Shown one piece after another: positions 33,991-45,016 of a DNA stretch of 64,000 nucleotides (positions within the stretch are counted from its first letter, which is position 1; each line of letters starts with the position of its first letter). The position numbers and the translations under genes were made by a program. The DNA is from Mixophyes australis (taxonomy: Eukaryota > Chordata > Amphibia > Anura > Limnodynastidae), in assembly GCA_036250195.1 (NCBI GenBank), contig JAVHZZ010000060.1:496001-560000 (forward strand), in the 5' to 3' direction. Below the pieces are notes generated by a model. It saw only the letters and a list, made by a program, of their open reading frames with translations. It had not been told where the DNA came from and ran no database searches.

Positions 33991-35372
33991 CCTCTCCTTG
34001 CTGTACCTCTAGCTCCTCTGCCTCTAATGGCCGATGATCTAGACACTGAGGAATACCCTCTATTAAAGGCACCCCCTCGGGAAAAGCTCCGAAAGGAACG
34101 AAATCACCCTGATGGGGCCTGTTTGAAACCGTGGGTAGAGCAGTACTCTTACCTCCCGTGGTCTCCTGAATAACCCTTTCGAGCTCCGCCCCGAATAGAG
34201 TTCGTCCATCAAAGGGTAAATTCTCTAAAGCTTTCTTAGAGTCTGCGTCCACCGACCACGTCCGTAACCATAGACGACGAGCTGCTACAGTAAGAGCCGA
34301 GCCCTTGGCATTTACCGAAACTGCATCCATGGCAGCGTTCCCTACGTACTCCGAAGTTTCTAGTACATGTTCTGCTAGATCTACTAGCTCTGTACGCGGA
34401 GTGTTATCTCTAAGGCCCTTAATCAAAGCCTCCATCCATAACTGTACAGCCTTGTTGGCCCATGCTATAGCCATATTAGGCCTAAACAAACTTCCCACAG
34501 CGGTATAAGCTGAGCGAAGAGCCAGATCACACTTCTTATCAGTGTAATCCTTAAGGGTTATCCGCTCTTGGACCAGGATAGCTGAAGATGAAGCTAACCG
34601 AGCTACCGGTGTGTGCACCCTAGGCAAAGTCTCCTATTTTACTGTGTCCTCAGGAGGCAGAGGATAAAGAGACTTACTTTCCCGGCATCATAAACTGCTT
34701 ATTTGGCTTGTGCCAAGCTTCAGAAATAATCTCCAACATTTCTGGAGAATGCGGGAAAATTGCTAACTGTGCCTTAGGTCTTTTAAATAAGGATATATCC
34801 TTAGGCGCTACGGGCTCCGGATCAGCTAACCCTAAGGCATGTCTGATTCCCCAAATAAGACTGTCCACGCTCGTGGAGCCAGAGTCAGAATCATAGATAG
34901 CATCCACTTCTGGGTCGATATCTACCTCACCTTCTTCGGCTGAGGAGCGATCAGAAAGCTGATCTATTTCCAGATCTGCATCAGTAATGGCTCTCTTACC
35001 CCTCTGGGAAATAGATACTAGCCTATCTTCCCCGTGGGTAGACCCTGCCTGTGATGTGGCATTCTCATCAGACTGGCTGCCTGCAAGTGTAAGTGGGGTA
35101 GTGTTGTCACGTACCTCTATTGCCCGCAGCATCACAGCCGTCATTTTCTCCATAGCCGAAGAAAAAGACCTCATCCAGGGCGGTTCCACCATTGCAGAGG
35201 ATCGCTCCTGGGCTGGGTTGTTTCGCCTCTGAGCGTCCGCAGTACAAGCTGCGCAAAGGGCGTTTCGGTCTGTGTGGCCAACAGAAAGTTTTGTGTTACA
35301 TTTTGAACAGGCATAATATACTGCAGCAGGCACAGAAGTACCCTTGCCTTTAGCTGTCCCCTTCTCCGCCAT
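33990..35372 (-). pseudogene. DIRS gag-like ORF1, broken into two frames
   Basis: Starts MAEKGTAKGKGTSVPAAVYY at 35372 (an in-frame Met 14 codons upstream is not favoured). It has a CSKC ... CAAC zinc-ribbon-like pair at residues ~20-43 and an acidic middle, then stops at 34674 after KQFMMPGK. The next frame (from ~34670, with a TAG near 34628) carries the conserved gag body: PRVHTPVARLASSS, then ARRLWLRTWSVDADSKKALE and LPFDGRTLFGAELERVI, ending in ATGGKS-like TTGGKSTALP at ~34150. This order is typical of DIRS gag proteins. One frameshift and one nonsense codon separate the halves. Confidence 0.78.
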
Positions 35373-36337
35373 TGTTCTGCTTCTTAAAATAATTATTAAA
35401 AGAAATACAGACAATTTAAGACGACAAAATAGGAGAGTCCTGTGCTAGGAAGTCTCTGAAAGAGCACCACTCCAAATAATACAAAAGACCGTTATAGTAC
35501 TGTCTGTGAAAATTCCTTTTACATGAAATAACTCACAAGACCATATAACCACATATATACACTCCCCAAATGCTCCTCTAATCATACAAGCCTGTAGCGA
35601 TTAGGGCATATAAGGATATCACCGGAGGAGAGGCAGAGCAGAGGAATCTACAGACAGAGCTGCACGCTTTCAGCAGTGACCTTCTCTTCACCCCCGCCGT
35701 TCACCGCGCGGGAAGACCAGATCCAGGAAGCTGCAATAACACTCCTCCCCTTCCTGGCTCTGCCTCTGTAAAACAAAACTCACTGGCCCCATCCTCCAAT
35801 GGCCGCCTAGGAGAGTCTAATGGCGCGCTATTCAGATTTTATGCCCAGCTCAGGGCGCTCCTAACTGCAGCCGACTCACCTCTCCCGAGTGTGAGCGCTG
35901 ATTCTGTCCCCCAATATGCTCGTTCTGTCTAGGGAGAGCGGGGACCTGTCGGCAAGAGGATCGCGGCAGGGGGGGGGGGAGAGGCTGATACAGCTTCACT
36001 CCCCTGCCGCTGCTAGACACATACAAGTTGCACTAAAACACCGTTCTGTGTCCCTTCTGAATATTTTCACCTTCCACTTAGACCAATAAACCTAACTAAT
36101 GGCCCCTTAGAATAAATGCAGGCAGAGGTGCTGGTAGAAATGAGCGCTAGGCTTCATTTACCTGCGCTGGGATCCAGAGTGAGCAGAGCTGAGTCCTACT
36201 CACTCTGCTGGGTCTTGCCTGGGATCCCGCGCTGCACCTGAATAGAATAAAAAATAAAAACATGTAATCCTACTGCTAGACAAAGTATAGGCAGGAGCCT
36301 ATACTCCAGTGACCGAACTCTAAGTCACTTAAAAAAA

Positions 36338-36471
36338 CGAAGGATCTCTCTGGAGAGGAGGTGCATAGCAGGGGAGGAGTCCAAAGATTTAACAGTTAAA
36401 GTGATAAGAACTCCTGAGCCCACTACTATACCCAATGTCTCGCAGTGTCCCCCAATGGCAGGGAAGAGAAA
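36338..36471. repeat. Right inverted terminal repeat of the DIRS element
   Basis: Matches the reverse complement of 32068-32190. The outer end ggcagggaagagaaa is unique to this side and is found reversed in the internal complementary region. Confidence 0.92.
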
Positions 36472-37255
36472 TTAGAATTTATAGAATGTAAGAAGCTGTC
36501 TCTGGTATGTGTACTGTCAGTGGCTTCACTAGGCAGGCACAAGATGGCTGATTATCTTCTGCTTAGTTATTTTCTGTATAGAGGAAGTGAATCTGCATGA
36601 TACAGGGGGTTGGGTAGTGTTATGTGGCTGCGGGGGCTCACTGTACCATTATTAACCCTGGCACATCACTCATTAAAAATTTTCACTTGTGCAGTGCCAG
36701 AGGCTGGGAGACACTGTGACAAATGGAGCCCATCACTGACCAGTCTTGTAGAACAATCCCTGCACTAGTCTGACTTACTATAACGGGATCACTTTGAACA
36801 AGTCTTATTGCAAAGGTGAAATGAAAAGAGTCTATACTACTGAACTTTTATATTTCAGATCCCCATAAGATGGAGCAAAGTTTTGCACCCCTGTAGACAC
36901 ATCTTGACCCACTTAGCCATGGGCATACCATATAAATGAGAGCTTTTGTACAAAAATGACATCACAATATTGCATTTAGACCGTGGGACACATTTTTCAA
37001 GCTTCATAATCAATCCCCAATGGCAAAGTATTACAGATTACAGGATTATTATATGAACTCACACCTTCAATTAGAGAGTATGAACAAACATACTGTAACA
37101 GTGTCTCAGATCCCACATTATATCTCCAACCCATTGCCAGAATTATATATTACTCAGTACCCAATATATCAAGGTAATCTTGTTTTAACTGTGTACAGCG
37201 TGGACCATATCTGGTAGATAAAATAGTTCCACACATGAGTGATCACATTTTGTGT
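36472..37255. other. Intergenic DNA 3' of the zinc-finger gene
   Basis: No coding feature recognised. It could contain the 3'UTR of the minus-strand zinc-finger gene, but no clear polyadenylation site could be fixed. Confidence 0.35.
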
Positions 37256-37260
37256 ATAAA

Positions 37261-37859
37261 CTATGTAAATATATTATGCTTAGTTGAATTTACATTAATA
37301 AAATCAACTGTTTTTACAATATTAATTGATTTCTGTACAAAACATTTCTCACACTCAGAACATGGAAATTGTGTCTCATCTGTGTGAGATCTCCGATGTT
37401 CAACAAGATTTGATTTATATACAAAACATTTCCCACACTCAGAACATTGGAATGGTTTCTCACCTGTGTGAGTTCTCTGATGTTCGACAAGCTTTGATTT
37501 ATATGCAAAACATTTCCCACACTCAGAACATGTAAAAGGGTTCTCAGCTATGTGACTTTTCTGATGTTTATGAAGAGATAATTTAACTGTACAGCTTTTC
37601 CCACCCTCAGAACATCGAAATAATGTATCATCTGTATGAGCTGTACTATGTGTAAAAATATCTATGTTATCAGGATTACATTCCTCATGATTAGAGAGTT
37701 CAGATGATTTATCTGCACTGTAAAGTATTGGATATATATTTAGGGTAATTGGGTTCTCTCCTGTAGAATCTTGAGTAATGTTGTTATCTTCCATTTCAAA
37801 ATCTGTAGATAAAATCAGTTGCTCCCCCAAGATATTCTTGCGTTTACATCCATATGCTG
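37261..37859 (-). CDS. Terminal C2H2 finger exon of a KRAB-type zinc-finger gene
   Basis: Last exon of the gene whose upstream exons lie at 38097-42133. The acceptor ttttactttcag ends at 37860, which sets the exon start (the Met at 37920 lies in the intron). The exon begins with the linker typical of this frog family (EDNNITQDSTGENPIT, then SSELSNHEECNPD) and has four finger units: the first has lost its second Cys (CSEGGKSC), two are intact ([21 protein letters not shown] at residues ~130-150 of the old frame; CFVYKSNLVEHRRSH), and the fourth starts CSECEKCFVQK but has no His pair before the stop at 37261. Two good fingers are few for DNA binding. The product would be a nuclear transcription regulator, if made. 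Confidence 0.75.
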
Positions 37860-38096
37860 AAAGTAAAATAAATGTAAGGAAGGACATTGAGCTGCAGATT
37901 ACAATACCCAAAATTTTCAAACTATGAGCGAGTTGTTCAGCTGTTTAATTTCAATTTGCAATTGACGAACACTTCATTACAATTATAAAAGCGCATTATC
38001 AAGCACATTGCTTAGATGCAGTCATAATTGGAATTCTTGTAATGACTCAATAAACAAAATATATGACTCTTTACTGTAATACATTTTATTACTCAC

Positions 38097-38208
38097 CTGT
38101 GCCGATATCTGTAGGGATTTCCTCCTCCTTACACTGCTGATCACCCCTCACATACGTCTCTTCCTCTCCCTCTATAATTTTTATTTTAATATCAGTCAGG
38201 ATGTCATC
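38097..38208 (-). CDS. Zinc-finger gene exon: GDQQCKEEE linker (copy 2)
   Basis: 112-nt exon with acceptor ctatttag (38209) and donor gtgagt (38096-38091). It encodes DDILTDIKIKIIEGEEETYV then RGDQQCKEEEIPTDI, the acidic linker found between KRAB and fingers in frog ZNF genes. It spliced naturally to the finger exon at 37859. Confidence 0.78.
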
Positions 38209-38219
38209 CTAAATAGCCC

Positions 38220-38466
38220 ACAAAAGAATGATAATTTTTTAGTCAAGTTTTTTTATTGGTATTTCAAAACAGAACATAAAGAAAATAATTATTTTTGAAT
38301 AAACGTGATAGATATAAAACACCGGGTGTGACACATTACATCAAAGATTAGTAAATTTCCAATACTTATGCAGGTATACAAAAACATACAGAATAATATT
38401 AAGACTGACAATAATACAGTATATATCAGATGGCATGGGTCCCCATGGACTCATGGGCACCCCTGA
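38220..38466. other. Intron sequence, no feature recognised
   Basis: AT-rich; no element ends identified. Confidence 0.4.
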
Positions 38467-38780
38467 TCATCATCATCATCTATTTCTTTATATAACGCCA
38501 CTAATTCCACAGCGCTGCACAGAGAACTCACTCACATCAGTCCCTGCCCCATTGGAGCTTACAATCTAAATTCCCTAATATACACACAGACCAAGAGAGA
38601 CTAAGGGCAATTTAATAGCAGCCAATTAACCTACCAGTATGTTTATGGAGTGTGGGAGGAAACCAGAGCACCCGGCGCAAACCCACGCAAACACGGGGAG
38701 AACATACAAACTCCACACAGATAAGGTCATGGTTGGGAATCAAACTCATGACCCCAGTGCTGTGAGGCAGAAGTGCTAAC
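38467..38780 (+). repeat. Interspersed repeat, same family as 1008 and 2820
   Basis: Begins (atc)n, tatataacgccactaattcc, passes through ttggagcttacaatctaaat and gtgtgggaggaaaccagagc, and stops at agtgctaac, where tgttaggaac begins. The usual end (cactgagccacc) is cut off. Confidence 0.7.
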
Positions 38781-39366
38781 TGTTAGGAACCCCTCCAGCC
38801 AGTACAGCAAAACCCGGAGTCTGCTCCGAAAGTCCGGTGTTCAATGTTGGGACAGACTTGGCTGCAGGCAGAGGGTTGTGAGATGTCCACTGGCTGGGGA
38901 GAACCCAGGAATAGAGTTACAGAGGGCGTAGAGTAGGAAGTGCAGGAGTGAGTCCAGTGAGACACCGAGTGGATGGTGTCAAGACGGATATATCACTCAT
39001 TGCCACTGGAATAAATAAGGAACAGTTGATAGAGAAGTCCCCTGATCCACAACGATTTCTGTACCGATACTTGTCCGGAAAGGAACGGAACTTACAGTGA
39101 TAGGTAAAGATGATGAAACTGAACGTAGGCAGTAGCCAAGGGTAACTACAACCCACAGTACCGGTGATAGTCTAGAGATTTTAGGGAAATAGTTCTTAGG
39201 CGATTGCCAGGGGTAACTGCAACCCTCAGTACCGGTGAGAGTACGGAGATTTAGGGGTACAGTTCTTAGGCAGTTGCCAAAGGCAAGAGGGGGCTGGACT
39301 GTTTCTGCATTATCCACAAAGAACTCTTCCCACAAGGCAACCAGATCAGGTCCCTTGCCCATTAAA
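38781..39366. repeat. Unclassified LTR-like sequence with a short internal tandem repeat
   Basis: Starts tgttaggaacccctcc exactly where the preceding repeat is broken. A unit of about 80 bases (gattgccaggggtaactgca, cagtaccggtgagagt, ttaggggtacagttcttagg) occurs two to three times at about 39125-39290. TGTTAGGA at the start recalls the insertion at 15979, but the other end is not defined. Confidence 0.4.
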
Positions 39367-39371
39367 GGTAA

Positions 39372-40010
39372 CTAAAAGGGTTCAGGTTCCAGAAAGATTG
39401 ACCCCCTGGTAATGGCAAAGTCTACAGACAATATAAGAGGGGAATGGTCGCAGAGTTGTATCAGTCTTTCTAATGTAAGATTTTGGCTATGAAGGCACAG
39501 GGAGGTGCCCCGGGTGGAGCCGCCTAAGAAGGGATGCGATGCGCTTGCTCCACTGCGAACTGAGCCGTAAAGGAATCCTTCCCAAAAGCTTGAATTAACC
39601 ATTTCTCCAAGAAACATTCAGTACCAGGCCCCTCCACTTATTCAGGTAGTCCCACAAAACGAGTATTATTGCATCAGAGACTCCCCTCACTATAAGAAAG
39701 CGTCTGCTTACATGCCAACATCTGAGCTTCCAAATTATCAATTTGACCCTTCATAGGTGCTGTAGCATCTTCTAGAGTCTCCGCTTCAGCCACTCACTAT
39801 TGGATTTGTTGCATATCATGTCTAAAAAGGGAAAGGTCGGCCAGCTGTAGAAGCTGCTGCAATGTGACCTCAGGGTAAGTAGGTGAGGTTGGTGCATTAG
39901 GAACAGTGGTAGTTTGGGAGGGCACACATAATGGAGTTTCTCCAGAACTGTCAGTGGGTGTAGAGGAATAGGCAAACCGGTCAAGCCATCCGGCCAGAGC
40001 AGCATGATCA
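39372..40010 (-). pseudogene. L1-like (LINE) ORF1 remnant
   Basis: On the minus strand, the RNA-binding-protein ORF of an L1-type element is traceable: QIDNLEAQMLACKQTLSYSE, NNTRFVGLPE, ECFLEKWLIQAFGKDSF and AVEQAHRIPS, followed by a PPG and AKILH segment. This order (coiled-coil end, RRM-like R-x-x-GLPE, AHR box) is that of vertebrate L1 ORF1p. Stops and shifts are numerous. The stretch above it (40010-40980) is probably its 5' part and 5'UTR. Confidence 0.6.
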
Positions 40011-41100
40011 TATAATGAGGAAAATACATCCCAATATAGAGGAATGGGTATAATAATAGTATTGTATTTTTATTGATAAACACTTGTATGAAAGTCTTAC
40101 CATGAAAGTACCCAAGGCAGGATCATAGAACAGAGTCAAGATAGTATAGACACCACTTCTAAAAGGCAAACTGGATAATCCAGATATGGGAATAAGGTTC
40201 AATAAATAAGCTAATGACTGTCCCACAGGAGTAATATATATTAGATGTCAAGTGCCAGGATGTTATCACAGCACAAACAGGCAAGATAGCATAAGTCAAA
40301 TTACAGCCACTGTGTGAGGTACCTGCATGCACTCAGAGCCTGAGGCCCAGCTGTTGGGGATCCAATCTGTATCTCAGGATGGAAGGCTGACTTGGAGCAA
40401 CAGAACTGTGCAGCATGAGGACAAATCGCCGCTCTCTATGGTGGAAAATAGGGCACTACCAAGACGTCAGCCCAGATTACAGGACAGGAACAGAAAATGT
40501 CCGTCCCCAGCTCCCAGGGCAGAGGGCAGAGGGGTATCGTCTGCAGAGTTGTCATGTACTCGAGCCACACATGGTAAAGAGAAGAGCCTAAGCAAGTGTC
40601 GGCACCCGACGACCTGACAGTGATGGGTAAGTATGGTGATCTGTCTCACCACAGCAGGGGTCCCTGGGGTGTCCGCACCAACAGTCAGCGCCGGCAGCAC
40701 GGAGGGGCAGAAGCGCTGTCCACCTAGGAGTCAGGCTGCAGCGGGTCCGCTCAGATAGCAGCCTCCGCACACCAGGCTGGGGACTCAAAGAGGAGCCTGG
40801 CAACCGCAGATCAGGAGAAGTACCCCAGAGGATGGCAAGAGGGGTAAGTAAGCTCCAGGACTAGACAGAGTCCAAATAAACCAGCAAACTCAAAATGGAG
40901 GATAAATGCAGGAATTTTAGGATGGAGAACGTAGCAAGCATACTTGTACTCCATGCATGTCCAGGACACGACCCCTTTAAGAATATTATATTAAATAATA
41001 TCTGATTTAATAATGTGAGATGAAACAGAAGAATATGAGAGTATAAGATCCACGCTGTTTTTTTACAGATAATATAATAAAATCACTTTGGCATTTAGGT
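40011..41100. other. Intron of the zinc-finger gene; 5' part of the L1 remnant and unique sequence
   Basis: No independent gene was recognised. An open plus frame at 40327-40617 has no motifs. Confidence 0.3.
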
Positions 41101-41129
41101 ATTTGGCAAGACCCTAAAATGTCATCTAC

Positions 41130-41194
41130 CTGAAACTCCTGTGAATAAAGAGGACGGAGATATCTCTCTGGGGTATTTCTGTTACTGGATCCAT
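41130..41194 (-). CDS. Zinc-finger gene exon: DGSSNRNTPER (copy 2, short form)
   Basis: 65-nt exon; acceptor tttcctacag (41195), donor gtagat (41129-41124). It encodes DGSSNRNTPERYLRPLYSQE. Compared with copy 1 at 41548 it lacks the CTEENHSIPQ end. It belongs to the duplicated exon pair. Confidence 0.72.
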
Positions 41195-41279
41195 CTGTAG
41201 GAAACACACAGTGACTGATTACATTGTTTATACAAGGAGAATATGTGACTCTTGTCTGTAATAAGTGTTTATTACTCAC

Positions 41280-41379
41280 CTATGCTGATTTCCTCCTCCT
41301 TACACTGCTGATCACCCCTCACATACGTCTCTTTCCTTCCCTCTATAAATTCTAATTTAATACCAGTCATGACGTCATC
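41280..41379 (-). CDS. Zinc-finger gene exon: GDQQCKEEE linker (copy 1)
   Basis: 100-nt exon; acceptor ctgtttag (41380), donor gtgagt (41279-41274). It encodes DDVMTGIKLEFIEGRKETYV then RGDQQCKEEEIS. Shorter than copy 2 by 12 nt (the PTDI segment is missing). Confidence 0.72.
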
Positions 41380-41547
41380 CTAAACAGCCCACAAAACAAT
41401 ACAAATATATTTAATAATAACTGATTTAATAATTTGTGATGAGACAGAGGAATGTCAGTGTATATGATCCACACAAGTATTTTTTTTACAGATCATATAT
41501 TGGGAAATTCACTTTGGTATTTGGCGAGACCCTAAAATGTCACCTAC

Positions 41548-41636
41548 CTGTGGAATACTGTGATTTTCCTCTGTACAATCCTGTGAATAAAGAGAACACG
41601 GACATCTCTCTGTGGTATTTGTGTTACTGGAACCAT
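41548..41636 (-). CDS. Zinc-finger gene exon: DGSSNTNTTER (copy 1)
   Basis: 89-nt exon; acceptor tttcctacag (41637), donor gtaggt (41547-41542). It encodes DGSSNTNTTERCPCSLYSQD then CTEENHSIPQ, the standard sequence of this exon in frog KRAB-ZNF genes. Confidence 0.75.
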
Positions 41637-41753
41637 CTGTAGGAAACATACACTGAGTGAATACATTGTTTATATGTGATTCTCAGATGATGTGTATCTA
41701 GGTGGCCTTCAAAACTGTTCTCTCCCTTACAATAAATGAAAATCTCCTCTTAC

Positions 41754-41877
41754 CCAGTGATTTGAGAATCCAGTGATTCTCCATCATTACGTCTTTGAAA
41801 AGACTCTTCTGCAATCTTAAATACGTCCACTCCTGCATGGATAGATAGACAGTGACATCCCAACACTTTATAGGAAC
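41754..41877 (-). CDS. Zinc-finger gene exon: KRAB-like box
   Basis: 124-nt exon; acceptor ttag before GTTCCTATAAAG (41878), donor gtaaga (41753-41748). It encodes [20 protein letters not shown] followed by the [10 protein letters not shown] core of a KRAB A box (consensus FSMEEWEYL ... [10 protein letters not shown]). KRAB boxes recruit co-repressors in mammals; in frogs the function is less clear. The key Glu-Trp and DVMMEN are kept. Confidence 0.8.
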
Positions 41878-41956
41878 CTAATACACCCAATGATACAGTC
41901 ATCACGCAGACACATCCCCTGGTGTTACTGTATTATGTCACATTCCCAGCAGTCAC

Positions 41957-42133
41957 CTCTCCAGTCACCAGCGGAATGATCTTGTTGATCAGTTCCAGGA
42001 TCTTCTAGTCATTGTTTCCCTCATATATCAGTGAGTGAGGTGGAGGAACCGTGATGGGACTCTGGGTCCTGCTCAATACTCCTGACACACTTGAGGGTGG
42101 CCCACCAAATCTCTTTATTACTACGGTGTAATC
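41957..42133 (-). pseudogene. Zinc-finger gene exon 5' of KRAB, with an in-frame stop
   Basis: 177-nt exon; acceptor caattcacag (42134), donor gtgact (41956-41951). It encodes DYTVVIKRFGGPPSSVSG, then SRTQSPITVPPPHSL and, after the break, KILELINKIIPLVTGE, all familiar from frog KRAB-ZNF genes. A TAG at 42007-42005 replaces the usual Lys/Asp codon after EGNND, so any protein using this exon would end here. This is the main evidence that the gene is dead, unless the exon is skipped or translation starts downstream. Confidence 0.78.
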
Positions 42134-42663
42134 CTGTGAATTGAATTGGATAAAAAGATAAATGAAGCTCCATGTATTTGGAATTTTTAGGAGTTAACTA
42201 CAATACAATAATAGTATATTTTACAAATACAACCAATTTCCTATATGTAACTGTTTCATATATACAGGAAAGTAGAGTGTATATAGCATTTACCTCTTCT
42301 GCAGCTCAGTGGGCTCACCTATCACCTAAACCTTCAGTGGGCTCACCTATCACCTAAACCTTCAGTGAGCTCACCTATAAAGACAAGTTTAAAGTGGGTT
42401 CTTGTAGTAGACAGAGGACTCAGAATGGCCAACCTACGGAAGATAATAGGAGAAGTAAGTGCTAGATACATTCTACTAGACAGTCCATATAGGAAACACT
42501 TACATGTAGGACAGGGGTTGGATTTGTAAAACTAGCCCTTCTTGTCCATTTTGCACATTTAAAAAGTTCAGGAAAGTGGAAACATCCTATAATCTTAAAA
42601 AATTACAACTAAAAATACAGCAAAACCTGTAACTCATTTTAATCAGAGTTGGTTTTTTAGCAG

Positions 42664-44290
42664 TTTGAACAGTGTAGTACAGCGATCACAGAGGTGGCCT
42701 CCTCGTCCTTACAATATCCTTCCAAGAATATACTACTTAGCCTGGACGCCAATAAGGCATTTGATGCAGTATCCTGGCCCTATATGTATGAGGTACACAA
42801 ACGTGGGGCATTCAGAGAGGATTTCACTACTCTGATAGGGCCTGAGTCATTAAGGAAGGTATCTCTGTTATTTGTGTGTATCATACGCATTTCCCTTCTG
42901 CGCATGCCCAGAACGAGGACACTCGGCCGTCAACAAAAGCAAGTCCGCTGCGTATGCCAACGCAAATGACAGTTACGACGGTCTACGGTTCTTTTGAGAT
43001 TTCATATTCCACATATGTATTGTACGCATCCTGCAGTGTCTGGTCTAGTACAGCAGAGTGAACCTACGCCCATAGTCATCACCACACGTATCCTGAGATC
43101 CGCTCCTTGCCGACTCCAGGACTACGCAGAGATGATTTACGTAACGTTGAGAACAACTGCACGATGCGCTCTGTATGCTGCCTTAATGACTCAGGCCCAT
43201 AAGCTTTTTCTATTCTTGCCCAACCACCTCTCTACTAATCAATGGCCTGATTGGAGAGGCGGCACCCATGACGAGGGGTACACGTTAGGGCTGCCCCATG
43301 TCACCCTTACTCTTCAACCTAGTACTTGATCCTATGGTTGAGACCTACATACTGTATTTCGGGGCATCCATGTTGTATTTATCAAGCTGTCCGTTTGATA
43401 AATCCCTGGCATTATACCTGATCCTTGCTTTACCTGCCGCTACTTGGCTAGAAACATAGCAATTAAATGGGCGCACAGCACTATCCCATATCTAGGTATA
43501 GAACTTTCTAAGAACCTTGGTCTCTTCTATCAACATCATATCTCGAAAGTTGTTGGGAACCTAGTAACGAGGTTGAGGGCTGGGGTCATCTTTGTCTTTA
43601 CTTAATGGGTAGAGCAAATTTACGTAAGATGAAATCCTCCCCTAGACGTGTAGAGTATTTCAAAACTTCATTTGGGGGGGGGGGGGAAAAATCAAGAATT
43701 GGGCTATTGAAACTTTAACAACCCAGGACTAATGCTGGATTTCATTTGGCCAATATAGAACTCTATAATCAGGCTGCTCAACTTCAGTACCGGAGGGATT
43801 TGATACAAGGGTCTGACACCTATGCGGATACCTCACCAGAACAAAATTTCCTCCCTGGCCTAAAATTGACTGCTTTCCTACATCTACATGACCACAAGGT
43901 ATCAGCGACAGTTCTTGACAACCACCGTTTTATGTCCACTAGAAAATTGTGGCACATCATACATACATTGAAACTAAAACCTTACTTATCTATCCATCTT
44001 CCTCTATTTGGGAACCCTAGTTTTTAGAATGGAGAGGCTGCCTAGCTATTCACTATCTAGAATGACGCGGGGGTTAGAACGGTGGGGCAGTTCCTTACTC
44101 AATCTAAGAAACCCTTGACTTTCCAACAAACAGGGAACCTGCATGAAGTGATAAGACCGTGCAACCTAGACTTTTTACAGACTCACATTATGCAAGTGTA
44201 GTGACCAGGCCATTTTCTCAACAGGATTGGGACCCACCCGCTCTACTATGATACATTGAAAACGGGATTGGGACAATGGATGGGACGCTT
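42664..44290 (+). pseudogene. L1-like ORF2 reverse transcriptase remnant, interrupted by a MITE
   Basis: Left part (42694-42836): LSLDANKAFDAVSWPYMYEV, palm motif A of an L1-type RT. The MITE at 42838-43198 splits it. Right part resumes with a GTR-GCPMSPLLFNLVLDPM segment at about 43260-43340 (motif B region), PYLGIELSKNLGLFYQHH (~43490), a GRANLRKM segment (~43613) and the 93-codon frame 43746-44027 with LANIELYNQAAQLQYRRDLI, matching the L1 C-terminal region. Stops and shifts throughout. The catalytic YADD box was not found. Confidence 0.7.
42838..43198. mobile_element. MITE with gggcctgagtcattaagg ends and ATA target duplication
   Basis: Left end gggcctgagtcattaagg and right end ccttaatgactcaggccc are perfect inverted repeats over 18 bases. 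ATA lies on both sides (42835-42837 and 43199-43201). Inserted into an L1 ORF2 remnant, which gives a clean empty-site reconstruction. The 3-bp duplication suggests a PIF/Harbinger-like source. Confidence 0.88.
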
Positions 44291-44309
44291 TGTACCTACT
44301 AATTTTTTA

Positions 44310-44474
44310 CTTCTTTACAGCTCACAGTGTGTGTGCTGGGACCTGTTTTATTCCTTGTTATATATCACTATATAGATTATTATCCTTTCTATAATATTCA
44401 TCCATTATAAACAGTGCGTGTGCTGGGAACTGTCTTATTACTCTTTATATACCACTATATAGATTATTACCCTT

Positions 44475-44524
<50 letters not shown>

Positions 44525-44600
44525 CACCCATTATAAACAGTGTGTGTGCTGGGAACTGTCTTATTACTCTTTATATACCACTATATAGATTATTATCCTT

Positions 44601-44656
<56 letters not shown>

Positions 44657-44732
44657 CACCCATTATAAACAGTGCGTGTGCTGGGAACTGTCTTATTACT
44701 CTTTATATACCACTATATAGATTATTACCCTT

Positions 44733-44770
<38 letters not shown>

Positions 44771-44846
44771 CACCCATTATAAACAGTGTGTGTGCTGGGA
44801 ACTGTCTTATTACTCTTTATATACCACTATATAGATTATTATCCTT

Positions 44847-44881
<35 letters not shown>

Positions 44882-44957
44882 CACCCATTATAAACAGTGC
44901 GTGTGCTGGGAACTGTCTTATTACTCTTTATATATCACTATATAGATTATTATCCTT

Positions 44958-45016
<59 letters not shown>

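Larger units (their letters stand above)
32027..36471 (-). mobile_element. DIRS-type tyrosine-recombinase retrotransposon, both ends present, internally deleted
   Basis: About 4.4 kb bounded by inverted terminal repeats and carrying an internal complementary region next to the 3' end of the ORFs, the hallmark DIRS arrangement. Coding order on the minus strand: gag (35372 to about 33990), reverse transcriptase (about 33990-33115) and tyrosine recombinase (33103-32420). No RNase H or N-terminal recombinase segment is found between RT and recombinase, and the element is shorter than the 5-6 kb usual for the group. Both outer ends carry AAA (32027-32029 and 36469-36471), consistent with the trinucleotide shared between ends and internal region. 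No target duplication is expected for DIRS. Confidence 0.9.

Noticed and set aside
37314..37535. Open frames on both strands overlapping the finger exon
   Set aside because: Shadows created by the repetitive C2H2 codons.
40327..40617. 96-codon plus-strand frame
   Set aside because: Lies over the putative 5' part of a minus-strand L1 remnant and shows no motif.
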